Positions 17,387 through 25,591 of a stretch of DNA of 64,000 nucleotides are shown one piece after another. Each line of letters starts with the position of its first letter. Position 1 is the stretch's first letter. Source of the DNA: Teredinibacter turnerae T7901. Its GTDB lineage: Bacteria; Pseudomonadota; Gammaproteobacteria; Pseudomonadales; Cellvibrionaceae. The DNA is taken from assembly GCF_000023025.1 (NCBI RefSeq), contig NC_012997.1, positions 1,596,764 to 1,660,763 of the forward strand. The letters run 5' to 3'. A program made the position numbers and the translations under genes. The notes beneath the pieces are model-generated. The model was not told where the DNA came from. It ran no database searches and worked only from the letters and a program-made list of their open reading frames with translations.

Positions 17387-17402
17387 TGGCAGCCTGTTTG
17401 CA
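17387..17402 (+). promoter_or_regulatory. sigma-54 promoter of the NnrS-SagB-DUF364 operon
   Basis: TGGCAG-CCTGT-TTGCA, one base from the consensus, with GG-N10-GC spacing, 108 bases before the NnrS ATG. No TGT-N10-ACA was found in the preceding 200 bases, so another activator or a diverged NifA site must be assumed. Confidence 0.75.
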
Positions 17403-17509
17403 TTTTCTGATTTTGTAAGGCTTTTAGCAAAGGTTGTTGTGGGATATCAGCCAAAAACTTCCACTATTGGGGTATTTAAAGTGACAACTTCAGGCGCGGG
17501 TGACAAAAG

Positions 17510-18700
17510 ATGAGCGACCAATCTTTATCTGTTGAGGAAACTATAGCGCCCTTGTGGCGACATGGGTTTCGACCGTTTTTTCTCGCTGGCAGTCTGTTTG
17601 CGATCGTCGCAATCGGGTTGTGGTGGTTGGCATTGCGCGGTCAACCCATGCTGCAGTTTTTTGGTGGTAGCCTGTGGTGGCATTCACATGAGTTAGTGTT
17701 TGGCTTTGCCGGGGCAATCGTGGTTGGCTTCCTGCTAACGGCAGTGCAAAACTGGACCAATGTCCGTAGCACTTTCGGCTTGCCCTTGCAGATTTTGTTT
17801 GGCTGTTGGCTGGCGGCGCGCCTCGTCAAGGGCATTCCTGGAGCAGGCTGGTGGGTAGTTATGCCGGAAGCCATATTTTATTTGTTGTCGACCGGACTTT
17901 TCGCGCGTCCACTGCTGGTGGCTCGCCAGTACAAAAATCTCGCTATCTTCGTCCCGCTACTGCTGCTTATGGGGCTGTTCGCTACCTTAAGTATTGCGGC
18001 GGTTCTTCGAGAGGGATCTGCGCTTAGGTTCATTCACGCAGGAATTTTTGTGGTGGTCTTTATGATGGTGTTGATGGGTAGCCGGGTTGTGCCCTTTTTC
18101 GTGGGCAAGGCGTTTGGTATTCCACAGCCGAGACCCCATACCGCCGTAGAGCTGATGGGTAGTGTGTCAATGTTTTCGCTGGTAGCGCTAGCGCTGGTAG
18201 GGTTTTACAGCGTACCACCGTACTTGCTCGCCATCGCTTGCCTGATTGCTTGTGTCTTTCAGATTATAAAAATAGCCGTCTGGTTCGATGTTCGCATCAT
18301 GCAGCGGAGTATCTTATGGTCCTTGTTTACAGCCTATGGATTTATTCCATTGGGCTTAGTGTTGCTCGCCTGTTTCAGTGTTGGTTGGGTGCCCTTGCTG
18401 AGCGTTCCATTACATGCGTTTACTACGGGAGCAATGGGCGGTCTGATTCTCGCGATGGCTGCGCGGGTTTCGCTCGGACACACCGGGCGCGCCATGCAGT
18501 TACCGCGGTTTATGCCTATTGCTTTGGTGTTTATTTTTATCGGGGGGCTGTTACGCGTTCTAGGGCCGCTTCTCGGTCCTGCTTATTACCAGTGGGGTCT
18601 GCAGCTATCATCGGTTAGCTGGATTGTAGCCTTCGCTATTTTTGTAGTCAGTTATCTTCCAATTTTATCGGCGCCGCGCGTCGACGGAAAGCCGGGTTGA
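17510..18700 (+). CDS. NnrS family membrane protein
   Basis: A 396-residue integral membrane protein with about 12 hydrophobic helices, starting with the family's WRHGFRPFFLAGSLFA and containing WWHSHELVFGFAGAIVVGFL, whose histidines are proposed haem/copper ligands. NnrS proteins are linked to nitric-oxide stress in other bacteria. It is the first gene of a five-gene run and is followed by a SagB-type oxidoreductase 2 bases after its stop. A sigma-54 motif upstream suggests co-regulation with nitrogen fixation. Confidence 0.92.
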   Translation: MSDQSLSVEETIAPLWRHGFRPFFLAGSLFAIVAIGLWWLALRGQPMLQFFGGSLWWHSHELVFGFAGAIVVGFLLTAVQNWTNVRSTFGLPLQILFGCWLAARLVKGIPGAGWWVVMPEAIFYLLSTGLFARPLLVARQYKNLAIFVPLLLLMGLFATLSIAAVLREGSALRFIHAGIFVVVFMMVLMGSRVVPFFVGKAFGIPQPRPHTAVELMGSVSMFSLVALALVGFYSVPPYLLAIACLIACVFQIIKIAVWFDVRIMQRSILWSLFTAYGFIPLGLVLLACFSVGWVPLLSVPLHAFTTGAMGGLILAMAARVSLGHTGRAMQLPRFMPIALVFIFIGGLLRVLGPLLGPAYYQWGLQLSSVSWIVAFAIFVVSYLPILSAPRVDGKPG

Positions 18701-18702
18701 AC

Positions 18703-20373
18703 ATGTCAGACGTTAAAACGCAAGTTAGAGAATACCACCGCCTTACTAAACACAGTTTTAAGGGCTACGCCCCGAGCCCCGGATTTTTGGACTGGGACTC
18801 CCAGCCCGACCCTTTCCGGCGATATATCGGAGCGCCGGAGGTCGAGCTCCCCTTGGTGACGAGTGAGAGCACCGTTTCCTACGCTGATCTTTATGAAAGC
18901 GACATAGAGCCACAGGCGCTGAACAAGCGCTCGTTGGGATTGTACCTGGAGCTGGCGTTTGGGTTGAGTGCGTGGAAAACCACGGGCATGGAATCCTGGT
19001 CGCTGCGCCACAACCCTTCCAGTGGCAACTTGCATCCGACTGAAGTCTATGTGCTTCTCTGGGGTAGAGTTGACGATACTCTTCCGCCAGGCCTTTATCA
19101 CTACGCGCCACATTCGCATGCGCTGGAGCAGCGTGCACTGTTACAACCTGCTGCGGCCGACGAGATGTCGGCGTTGCACCCCAGCAGTATGGGTGCACTG
19201 TGTTTTAGCTCTGTTCATTGGCGGGAAGAATGGAAGTACGGCGCCCGAGCGTTGCGATATTGCCAACACGATGTTGGCCATGCACTGGCGTCCGCACGTT
19301 ATGCCGCGGGGATCCTGGGGTGGCGGCTGCGAATGAGCACTCTACTCGGTGATGATCAGTTGGCGAGTGTAATGGGACTTGATAGAGACTGGGGCGACGC
19401 TGAACCTGAGACTCCCGATGTTGCCGCAATACTTGGTACAGGAGCCGCACATGAGTTAGCGGCTGAGATAGATTGGACCTACCTTGCCGAACAACTCGTT
19501 GAATGGCGAGGTGAGCCAAATCAATTGAGCGCGGAACACGCCTACTGGCCGCATATTTCCCGTGTGATGCCTGCGCTCAAAAAGCCCGCGGCCGGAGATG
19601 TGTTGCTAGCTCCACCAGATGCCCCTTCAGCCCGGTTATCGCTAAATTGCGTCGCACCCAATGCGGAGCGCATTATCCGGCAACGGCGTAGCGCGCAACG
19701 GATGATGCTGGGGGAGGGGACAACACTGACGGACTTTGTTAGGCTGCTAACCTTGTGTATGCCCAGCGCGCAGCGAGCGCCCTTCGATATTTTTCCGTAT
19801 GCACCAGCGGTCAATCTGCTGGTTTTTGTGCACCAGGTGGCTGAATTACCACCAGGGCTTTATATGCTAGCGCGCTCCGATGACCTGTTGGCAGACTTGA
19901 AGGTGAGCTGCCAAGCTGATGGTTTGTTGTGGCAGCCGGTTGAGCAAGTCCCTGGTTTGCCACTCTATGCGCTGGTCGACGGGCAGGATATGCGTAAAAC
20001 AGCGTCGCAGTTGTCCTGTTACCAGGGAATTGCCGGACACAGCGCATTTAGCCTGGGCATGCTGGCGCCGCTCGATACTGTAATGGATGCCGAGGGAGCC
20101 TGGGCGTATCGTAGATTATTCTGGGAGGCAGGAATTCTTGGTCAGCTTCTTTATCTTGAAGCCGGCGCAGCAAATCTGAGCGGCACCGGGATAGGTTGCT
20201 ATTTTGATGATCACGTGCACGACCTGTTAGGTCTGGCGCACGAGGGAAACTGGCAGAGTCTATATCATTTTACGGTTGGCAAAGCGCGTGAAGACCAGCG
20301 ATTGACGACTTTGTCTGGGTACCATCATTTAACGCGGGAAAGGGAACCATTCCATGAGCCGGTCACTTCCTGA
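18703..20373 (+). CDS. SagB/ThcOx-type FMN oxidoreductase, two tandem domains
   Basis: A 556-residue protein made of two nitroreductase-like SagB domains. The first shows LRHNPSSGNLHPTEVYVLL (about 103-121) for FMN binding and YCQHDVGHALAS; the second begins RQRRSAQRMM (about 325) and ends SGTGIGCYFDD. SagB proteins oxidise azoline rings in peptide natural products, but no YcaO cyclase or precursor is near, so that job is unlikely here. I chose the ATG at 18703; a TTG at 18697 would overlap the NnrS stop. The gene overlaps the next by 20 bases. Confidence 0.9.
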   Translation: MSDVKTQVREYHRLTKHSFKGYAPSPGFLDWDSQPDPFRRYIGAPEVELPLVTSESTVSYADLYESDIEPQALNKRSLGLYLELAFGLSAWKTTGMESWSLRHNPSSGNLHPTEVYVLLWGRVDDTLPPGLYHYAPHSHALEQRALLQPAAADEMSALHPSSMGALCFSSVHWREEWKYGARALRYCQHDVGHALASARYAAGILGWRLRMSTLLGDDQLASVMGLDRDWGDAEPETPDVAAILGTGAAHELAAEIDWTYLAEQLVEWRGEPNQLSAEHAYWPHISRVMPALKKPAAGDVLLAPPDAPSARLSLNCVAPNAERIIRQRRSAQRMMLGEGTTLTDFVRLLTLCMPSAQRAPFDIFPYAPAVNLLVFVHQVAELPPGLYMLARSDDLLADLKVSCQADGLLWQPVEQVPGLPLYALVDGQDMRKTASQLSCYQGIAGHSAFSLGMLAPLDTVMDAEGAWAYRRLFWEAGILGQLLYLEAGAANLSGTGIGCYFDDHVHDLLGLAHEGNWQSLYHFTVGKAREDQRLTTLSGYHHLTREREPFHEPVTS

Positions 20374-20707
20374 ACTCGAAGACTATGTTCGCCTATTCCA
20401 TATTTATGGTAAAGATCTCGGGTCTATTTACCAATTGGAGTCGGAGAGCGATCCGTATTTTTTGCTGTTTGAGCAAATCGTAGCACTTTTGCTAAAACCT
20501 TCGTCATTTAATCTGTCGCTACCCGAGCAGTTTCGCAAAGTGGCGCACCGCTATCATCGCGGCGACGAAGCGACCTTGTTTCATATGGGCGATACCGACA
20601 ATCGCCATTTTATGCTGTGCGACCTTCACGATTTAATTATGCTTCGCGGTGGTTTGCAATTAAAAAGGCGGATGGAAGCGGAATCCAATGATGAATCTAA
20701 AAATTGA
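20354..20707 (+). CDS. uncharacterised protein between SagB and DUF364 genes
   Basis: A 117-residue soluble, helical protein I cannot place. Its C-terminal half has several histidines (VAHRYHRGDEATLFHMGDTDNRHF region) and a lone cysteine in FMLCDLHDL. It overlaps both neighbours (20 bases each side), so it is made in step with the SagB-type oxidoreductase and the DUF364 protein and probably works with them. Confidence 0.8.
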   Translation: MSRSLPELEDYVRLFHIYGKDLGSIYQLESESDPYFLLFEQIVALLLKPSSFNLSLPEQFRKVAHRYHRGDEATLFHMGDTDNRHFMLCDLHDLIMLRGGLQLKRRMEAESNDESKN

Positions 20708-21662
20708 CCCTCTCGAAAAAATCATTGACGCGGTTAAGACTTCGCAAGCGATGGTTAATCATCTGCAAATAGGGCTTACCTGGACCAGTTGTTTAGTTCA
20801 AATCGGTGAGCAACAGAGTCTGGGATTCGCCATGAGCCCGGGCGAAAAAACCCGTGTGTTGCAATGGCCTGGCACCATCGCTGGCCAATCAGTTTCAACG
20901 CTGAGTAAAAAACTGTATTCCTGGGATAATTTCGAAGCGACTGTGGCCATGGCCGCGTGTAATGCAGTGATAAATGCACCGTCGAATCCGTTGTTGCGCG
21001 AAGCGCAGCCTGTACAAAGTTCCACAACTGGGAATACTGCTGTCTTCGATTATTTTAAACCGCGATTGGAAAATAAAAAGGTCGCCGTTATTGGACGATA
21101 CCCCAATTTAGATAAAGTGTTGGAAGGGATCGATTATACGGTTGTAGAGCGTACTCCCTCTGATCAAGATTTGCCGGACACAGCGGCCGAGTTTTTGTTG
21201 CCACAGATGGACTGGGTCTTTATTACATCGACAAGTATTGTTAATAAAACGTTTTTGCGTTTAAGTCAGCTGGCGAAAAATGCGGTCACTGTATTGATGG
21301 GGCCGACAACACCTTGGATGCCGGAGTTTAATGAGTTTGGTGTTGATTTTATCGCAGGAGTGTCAGTGGAAAACCGAGAACTTGCCTCGCGTATTGCATC
21401 CGAGGGTGGCGGAACGCGGCTATTTGAAGGTGGCGTAAAGTATTGTGTTGCTGATGTCAGTGGCGCGCGCTGCCAGGATTTAAAGCATTCCATCGCAAAT
21501 ACTGTAAAAAAACGCGATTTACTAAAACAACAAATGGAAAGCTGGTATGCTCGCGGTGAACGTGGAAGATTTCCTGATTATTTACAGCTAGATCAGGTTG
21601 ACCGAGAACTGTCTGAATTAGATATCGCCTATAAACGATTGTGGGATGCAACGAGAGGTTAA
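20688..21662 (+). CDS. DUF364 (putative heavy-metal chelation) protein
   Basis: A 324-residue protein with an N-terminal DUF4213-type part (about 1-110, with GLTWTSCLVQIG and SLGFAMSP) and a C-terminal DUF364 domain (KKVAVIGRYPNLDKV around 129-143, DWVFITSTSIVNKTF, VLMGPTTPWMPE). DUF364 is thought to bind heavy metals, and some members sit near molybdenum or nitrogenase genes. It contributes to a five-gene operon under a sigma-54 motif; molybdenum or iron handling for nitrogenase is a plausible role. Confidence 0.88.
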   Translation: MMNLKIDPLEKIIDAVKTSQAMVNHLQIGLTWTSCLVQIGEQQSLGFAMSPGEKTRVLQWPGTIAGQSVSTLSKKLYSWDNFEATVAMAACNAVINAPSNPLLREAQPVQSSTTGNTAVFDYFKPRLENKKVAVIGRYPNLDKVLEGIDYTVVERTPSDQDLPDTAAEFLLPQMDWVFITSTSIVNKTFLRLSQLAKNAVTVLMGPTTPWMPEFNEFGVDFIAGVSVENRELASRIASEGGGTRLFEGGVKYCVADVSGARCQDLKHSIANTVKKRDLLKQQMESWYARGERGRFPDYLQLDQVDRELSELDIAYKRLWDATRG

Positions 21663-21666
21663 TGCT

Positions 21667-22077
21667 ATGTCAATATCCGTTAGTGCTTTTTACCCGGACG
21701 CACACTTAAAAGAAAGTGCATTTGCCAATGCATTAACCCGAGTTGCGATGGCGTTGGCAAAAGAAAATTCTAACATTAGCCAACGTAGCGCACCGCAAAT
21801 TGAAGTGGTATTTATGTTGAGTGGCAAATTCGATTCGCCGGGTTTTGAGGGTATGCGTATTCGCCGCTACGACTCAAAAGAAGCCACATTGGTAGTGGAA
21901 AGTGCGGTGCCGGAGAAAGCTGTTAACGCAACAAACGCGCAAGCCTATGTTATTGCCGCTATTTTAGATGCCGTGGAAAATGCTGGGGAATTTCTAAAAG
22001 AAATTGAAATGAGCTTCAATGAAGAAGCGCATATGCAAATGGTTCAGGAGCTTTATCCGGAAGCGACCACCAGCTAG
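21667..22077 (+). CDS. uncharacterised protein, last gene of the NnrS-SagB operon
   Basis: A 136-residue soluble alpha/beta protein with no cysteine and no motif I recognise. The ATG at 21667 is 4 bases after the DUF364 stop. It ends inside a 20-base perfect palindrome that may end the transcript. It belongs to the NnrS-SagB-DUF364 group by spacing. Confidence 0.75.
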   Translation: MSISVSAFYPDAHLKESAFANALTRVAMALAKENSNISQRSAPQIEVVFMLSGKFDSPGFEGMRIRRYDSKEATLVVESAVPEKAVNATNAQAYVIAAILDAVENAGEFLKEIEMSFNEEAHMQMVQELYPEATTS

Positions 22078-22085
22078 CTGGTGGT
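22066..22085. terminator. 20-base palindrome at the end of the NnrS-SagB operon
   Basis: ACCACCAGCT-AGCTGGTGGT is a perfect palindrome containing the TAG stop of the preceding gene. It lies between two converging operons (the next minus-strand gene ends at 22148). There is no T-run, so termination strength is uncertain. Confidence 0.5.
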
Positions 22086-22147
22086 TCCTGCTCATCACAG
22101 GAGTGGTGAAAGCCGCTTGTCTGGAAACCGCGTGTGACGAAGCCTGG

Positions 22148-23470
22148 CTAGAGGTATCCGTTAAGATATTCAGCGAGGTGCACCGCGCGTCGTTTGGTAA
22201 GCGTATTAATTTGTTGTCTGCAGGAAAAGCCGTTGGCAACAATCAACCCTTTCTCGGTGCTCTCCAGTGCTGGCAACAGCGAGTGACGCGCAACCTCTAG
22301 AGACAATTCCCTGTTTTCTACCTCCAGGCCATAAGTGCCGGCCATGCCACAGCACCCGGTATCCATAATCTGGAAGTCGGGTGCTGAAAATGCTTTGAGC
22401 AATCGACGTACTGCTTTCATAGCGCCGACGGCTTTTTGATGGCAATGCCCGTGAATAAACGCGGCAGGTGCATCAGAGGACAGCTGTGGTAGCTCCGCGC
22501 CTTTCAGCTCACGAGCGAGATACTCCTCCAGGAGGAAGGTCGCGCTCGCCACTTCAGTCAGTTCCTCGCCGAGTCGAAGCGCCTTCGCATCATCTCGCAA
22601 TCCAAGTACACAGGATGCTTCCAGACCGATTACAGTTTTACCTGCGCGCACGTGCGGCAGTAAGGCAGATACCAGTCGTTGTGCCTGGTCGTGAGCCTCA
22701 TCTATCATGCCCTGAGAAAGATAGGTGCGACCGCAACAAAAGGGTGCTTCTTTTTGCTGTGACTCGAGGATGTCGATACTGCAACCGAGGTGGTCGAGCA
22801 ATGAGATCGCGGCATAAGCAATTTCAGGTTCAAAATACCGGGTAAAGGTATCGATAAATAGCACGACCTTGTGCTTCGCATCGGGCCGCTGGGGTAAATT
22901 GGACGGTTTTTTGAACTTGTGTTTCACCGGTTGCGGGAGATCCGCATCCGCTGCAAATTTTGTCAGGCGAGCGCCAATGCGTCTTAGCAATGGCGATGAA
23001 TTTCTGAGACGTATTAATTTGCCAAGTGCTGGGTAATCGAATAATAGGCGCGGTAGGTTCCCGATAATATAGCTGCGCAAGCTGGTGCCATGTCGGGCGC
23101 GATGCTGTGCCATGAATTCCGCTTTAATTAGCGGCATATCGACATTGTTTTCACATTCGCGTTTACAGCCTTTGCAAGAGAGGCACGACTGTAGCGCCTG
23201 CACTATCTCAGGCTCGAATAATTTCGTTTGAAAATCGTCTCCGGATAGCGCCGCTTTGAGTAGACGGACGCGTCCTCCGGTAGATAAATTTGGGTTGCCA
23301 GTCACCTTGTAGCTGGGGCACATCACTTGCTTGCCTTCGGCTTCGCACTGTTTGCTGTTTATACAAACGGCAATCGCCTTAGCGTAGTTATCCCCATGGC
23401 GGGGAATGTCGGCATATGCGTCGCCCATGCCGGCATCCTTATAGGCGGACCAGTCCAAAAATGTTTTCAT
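22148..23470 (-). CDS. iron-sulfur oxidoreductase subunit with two CCG domains
   Basis: A 440-residue protein like GlpC or the iron-sulfur subunit of glycolate oxidase. The ferredoxin part has C96-x2-C99-x2-C102-x3-C106 for one [4Fe-4S] cluster, but the first cluster motif is irregular (C36-x5-C42-x8-CP). Two CCG domains follow (CCGRTYL and GHCHQKA; GCCGMAGTYG). Such proteins accept electrons from a flavin dehydrogenase, which is not present beside it. It is 14 bases downstream of bfr and likely in the bfd-bfr operon. Confidence 0.85.
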   Translation of the reverse strand: MKTFLDWSAYKDAGMGDAYADIPRHGDNYAKAIAVCINSKQCEAEGKQVMCPSYKVTGNPNLSTGGRVRLLKAALSGDDFQTKLFEPEIVQALQSCLSCKGCKRECENNVDMPLIKAEFMAQHRARHGTSLRSYIIGNLPRLLFDYPALGKLIRLRNSSPLLRRIGARLTKFAADADLPQPVKHKFKKPSNLPQRPDAKHKVVLFIDTFTRYFEPEIAYAAISLLDHLGCSIDILESQQKEAPFCCGRTYLSQGMIDEAHDQAQRLVSALLPHVRAGKTVIGLEASCVLGLRDDAKALRLGEELTEVASATFLLEEYLARELKGAELPQLSSDAPAAFIHGHCHQKAVGAMKAVRRLLKAFSAPDFQIMDTGCCGMAGTYGLEVENRELSLEVARHSLLPALESTEKGLIVANGFSCRQQINTLTKRRAVHLAEYLNGYL

Positions 23471-23484
23471 TGTGGGTAATGAGT

Positions 23485-23961
23485 CTACTCGCTGGGTTCC
23501 ATCTGGCTCTGCAGGTAGTTTTCGATACCGACCTGGTCGACTAGTGAGAGCTGTGTTTCGAGATAGTCAATATGCTCTTCGGTGTCATCCAGAATTTTCT
23601 CGAAAATTTCACGAGAAATATAATCTTTTATTGATTCGCAATAAGCGATCGCCTCGACCAGAGTATCGCGTGACCCTGTCTCCAGGTTGAGATCACCTTG
23701 CAGGCATTCGGGCACATTTTCGCCTATTTGCAAGAAGTTCAATTGTTGCAGATTGGGAAGTCCTTCCAAAAATAGAATACGTTCGATCAGCCAGTCTGCA
23801 TGATGCATTTCTTCGATAGATTCTTCGTATTCATGTTTGCCGAGCTTAACCAAGCCCCAATTTTTGTACATGCGAGCATGTAAAAAATATTGATTGATAG
23901 CTGTAAGCTCATTGGTCAGTTGCTTGTTGAGATATTCAATTGACTTAACGTCACCCTTCAT
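23485..23961 (-). CDS. bfr: bacterioferritin
   Basis: A 158-residue ferritin-like protein that oxidises and stores iron in a 24-subunit shell, with haem between subunits. E18, Y25, E51, H54, E94 and H130 of the ferroxidase site and the haem ligand M52 are present, but the position equivalent to E127 is threonine (DDTEEH). The ATG at 23961 (GGAGG upstream, MKGDVK) overlaps the bfd stop. Upstream in-frame ATGs lie inside bfd and are rejected. Confidence 0.96.
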   Translation of the reverse strand: MKGDVKSIEYLNKQLTNELTAINQYFLHARMYKNWGLVKLGKHEYEESIEEMHHADWLIERILFLEGLPNLQQLNFLQIGENVPECLQGDLNLETGSRDTLVEAIAYCESIKDYISREIFEKILDDTEEHIDYLETQLSLVDQVGIENYLQSQMEPSE

Positions 23962-24167
23962 GAGGCCTCCGCGAGGTTGCATTGGTTGTTGTAATTCTCT
24001 AGCGACGCAACTGAGTTTCTCAGGCATTCGCTGGCGCACTGTGCACATCGACCGCATGTTTTTGTTACCCCAAGATGGTGGCGCAAATCTTTCATGCAGC
24101 GTGCACCATTCGCGATAGCTTCTGCGACTTGCTTTTCGGTCACGGCATTACATAAGCAAATATACAT
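23958..24167 (-). CDS. bfd: bacterioferritin-associated [2Fe-2S] ferredoxin
   Basis: A 69-residue Bfd: [14 protein letters not shown] holds the first two cysteines and TCGRCAQCA the next ones for the [2Fe-2S] cluster. Bfd reduces the ferric core of bacterioferritin to release iron. The ATG at 24167 is the family start. It overlaps bfr (ATGA) and is first in the operon, under a sigma-54 motif that overlaps a Fur-box-like sequence. Confidence 0.95.
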   Translation of the reverse strand: MYICLCNAVTEKQVAEAIANGARCMKDLRHHLGVTKTCGRCAQCASECLRNSVASLENYNNQCNLAEAS

Positions 24168-24262
24168 GTAATAAACCCTACAATCGTCGGTATGGAGAGG
24201 CACAGCGTTTATGGGGAATTTTGTTTTGTTTGTAACAAAAAATCACCTATAGCGCCGGTTTT

Positions 24263-24281
24263 GAGAATGATTTGCAATCTC
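24263..24281. promoter_or_regulatory. possible Fur box before bfd
   Basis: GAGAATGATTTGCAATCTC agrees with the 19-base Fur consensus at 13 positions. It overlaps the -12 half of the sigma-54 motif at 24273-24288, so Fur binding would block that promoter. bfd is under Fur control in other bacteria. A chance match is possible. Confidence 0.45.
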
Positions 24282-24288
24282 CTGGCCA
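24273..24288 (-). promoter_or_regulatory. sigma-54 promoter of bfd-bfr
   Basis: On the minus strand TGGCCA-GGAGA-TTGCA, GG-N10-GC spacing, 106 bases before the bfd ATG. No NifA TGT-N10-ACA was seen upstream of it. Confidence 0.6.
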
Positions 24289-24370
24289 AGCTGCATAGCG
24301 AGCTTATGGCGTGCCCTACACGCAGAGGTGGTGGCACGAGCAGGCTCTGTTTTGTGTGATTCCTATGAGG

Positions 24371-24386
24371 TGGTGCTAAATTTGCA
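24371..24386 (+). promoter_or_regulatory. sigma-54 promoter of the bacteriohemerythrin operon
   Basis: TGGTGC-TAAAT-TTGCA, GG-N10-GC spacing, 39 bases before the ATG at 24425. It is divergent from the bfd sigma-54 motif 83 bases away. No NifA site is visible between them. Confidence 0.55.
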
Positions 24387-24424
24387 AACCGCATGGGGTT
24401 CAATAAAGACGCTGGGTCTGATTT

Positions 24425-24817
24425 ATGCCGCTGCTAATTAATCCTGACGAAGATCTCTACCGCCTGGGTAATCCTGATATGGACTCTACTCATGCGGAAT
24501 TTATTACGCTGGTAAATTCACTCTCTCAGGTGACCGGAGACGACTTTTGCAAGGGGTTTGATGAACTGGTTGCGCATACACAAGGCCATTTCGATCGCGA
24601 AAAGGATATGATGACAGCTTCTGATTTTCCCGCCTTGAACGAGCATGTAGGTGAGCACAACCGAGTGCTGGCCGATTTACTTCAACTTCAACGGCGAGTA
24701 CAGCGCGGCAATTTGATGATGGCAAAGGCGTTTGTAAAAGAGCAAATTCCCGGCTGGTTCCACTTACATGCAACAACCATGGACTCGGCACTTGCCAACC
24801 ACATTAAGGGCAGATAA
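24425..24817 (+). CDS. bacteriohemerythrin
   Basis: A 130-residue non-haem di-iron oxygen-binding protein. The metal-ligand pattern of the family is seen: STHAEF near 22-27, HTQGHFDREKDMM (about 51-63) with H-x3-H-x3-E, HVGEHN (about 74-79) and FHLHATTMDS (about 112-121). Such proteins bind O2 and can deliver it or keep it from oxygen-sensitive enzymes. It leads a three-gene run with the rhodanese-ankyrin and Gre-like genes (2-base gap) and probably protects nitrogenase. Confidence 0.92.
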   Translation: MPLLINPDEDLYRLGNPDMDSTHAEFITLVNSLSQVTGDDFCKGFDELVAHTQGHFDREKDMMTASDFPALNEHVGEHNRVLADLLQLQRRVQRGNLMMAKAFVKEQIPGWFHLHATTMDSALANHIKGR

Positions 24818-24819
24818 CG

Positions 24820-25584
24820 ATGAGTTATTACGCAGAAATTACTCCACAAGAAGCACAAGAAAAAGTGATTACCGATGGCAGTGCGCTTATCTTGGATGCG
24901 CGCGATGCATACTCCTATAAAGAAAGCCACATTGACGGCGCAATGCAAGCGCATGGCGGGTTAGTCGAACACTTGATTGGCGTTGGAGATTACGAGCGTC
25001 CGGTTTTGGTTTATTGCTATCACGGCAACAGCAGTAAAGATCTGGCAGAGGTTTTCGGGCGCGCTGGCTTCAAATATTGTTACAGTATGAAAGGTGGTTA
25101 CACTGCTTGGAAAAAGCGTGACCGTTTATACGCTACAGAAGCTTACAGCGAAGCGACTAACATCTGGTTAGTTACCGAAGGTTTTGAAAAACAGGCGCTA
25201 AACACAGTAATCCCTGGCCAGGTAACGCCACTTATTCTGGCGTGCCGTCAGAATAAATCCGAAGTGGTTTCAGAGCTTCTGGCGTCTGGCGCGGATACGA
25301 CCTGCAGTGACAGTGACGGTAACGGCGCACTTTGGGCGGCGTGCTACTCTGAGAGCCTGGAGTGTTTGCGCTTGCTAAAAGAAGCTGGTGCCGATTTAAA
25401 CCAGGCTAATGCCGATGGTGTCACTGCTCTAATGTACGCTGCATCGGCAAGTAAATTCGCAGCAGTCCAGTTTTTAGTTGAAAATGGTGCAGACGTACAT
25501 CGTAAGAGTAAAGACGATTTTTCCGCGCTGGATCTTAGTGCTACCGAAGAAATTCTAAAATTCTTGAAACCATATTGCCGGTAA
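24820..25584 (+). CDS. rhodanese domain fused to ankyrin repeats
   Basis: A 254-residue fusion. Residues 1-110 form a GlpE-like rhodanese with the active cysteine C66 in YCYHGNSS. Residues about 130-250 form three or four ankyrin repeats (TPLILACRQNKSEVVSELLA; then GALWAACYSESLECLRLL; then TALMYAASASKFAAVQFLV). Rhodaneses pass sulfur; the ankyrin part would dock it to a partner. It sits between the oxygen-binding hemerythrin and a Gre-like protein. A role in Fe-S repair or sulfur supply for nitrogenase is inferred. Confidence 0.92.
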   Translation: MSYYAEITPQEAQEKVITDGSALILDARDAYSYKESHIDGAMQAHGGLVEHLIGVGDYERPVLVYCYHGNSSKDLAEVFGRAGFKYCYSMKGGYTAWKKRDRLYATEAYSEATNIWLVTEGFEKQALNTVIPGQVTPLILACRQNKSEVVSELLASGADTTCSDSDGNGALWAACYSESLECLRLLKEAGADLNQANADGVTALMYAASASKFAAVQFLVENGADVHRKSKDDFSALDLSATEEILKFLKPYCR

Positions 25585-25591
25585 AAAGTGT

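Noticed and set aside
18703-20373. SagB gene as part of a thiazole/oxazole-modified peptide cluster
   Set aside because: No YcaO cyclase, E1-like partner or precursor peptide is present nearby; a nif-linked role fits better.
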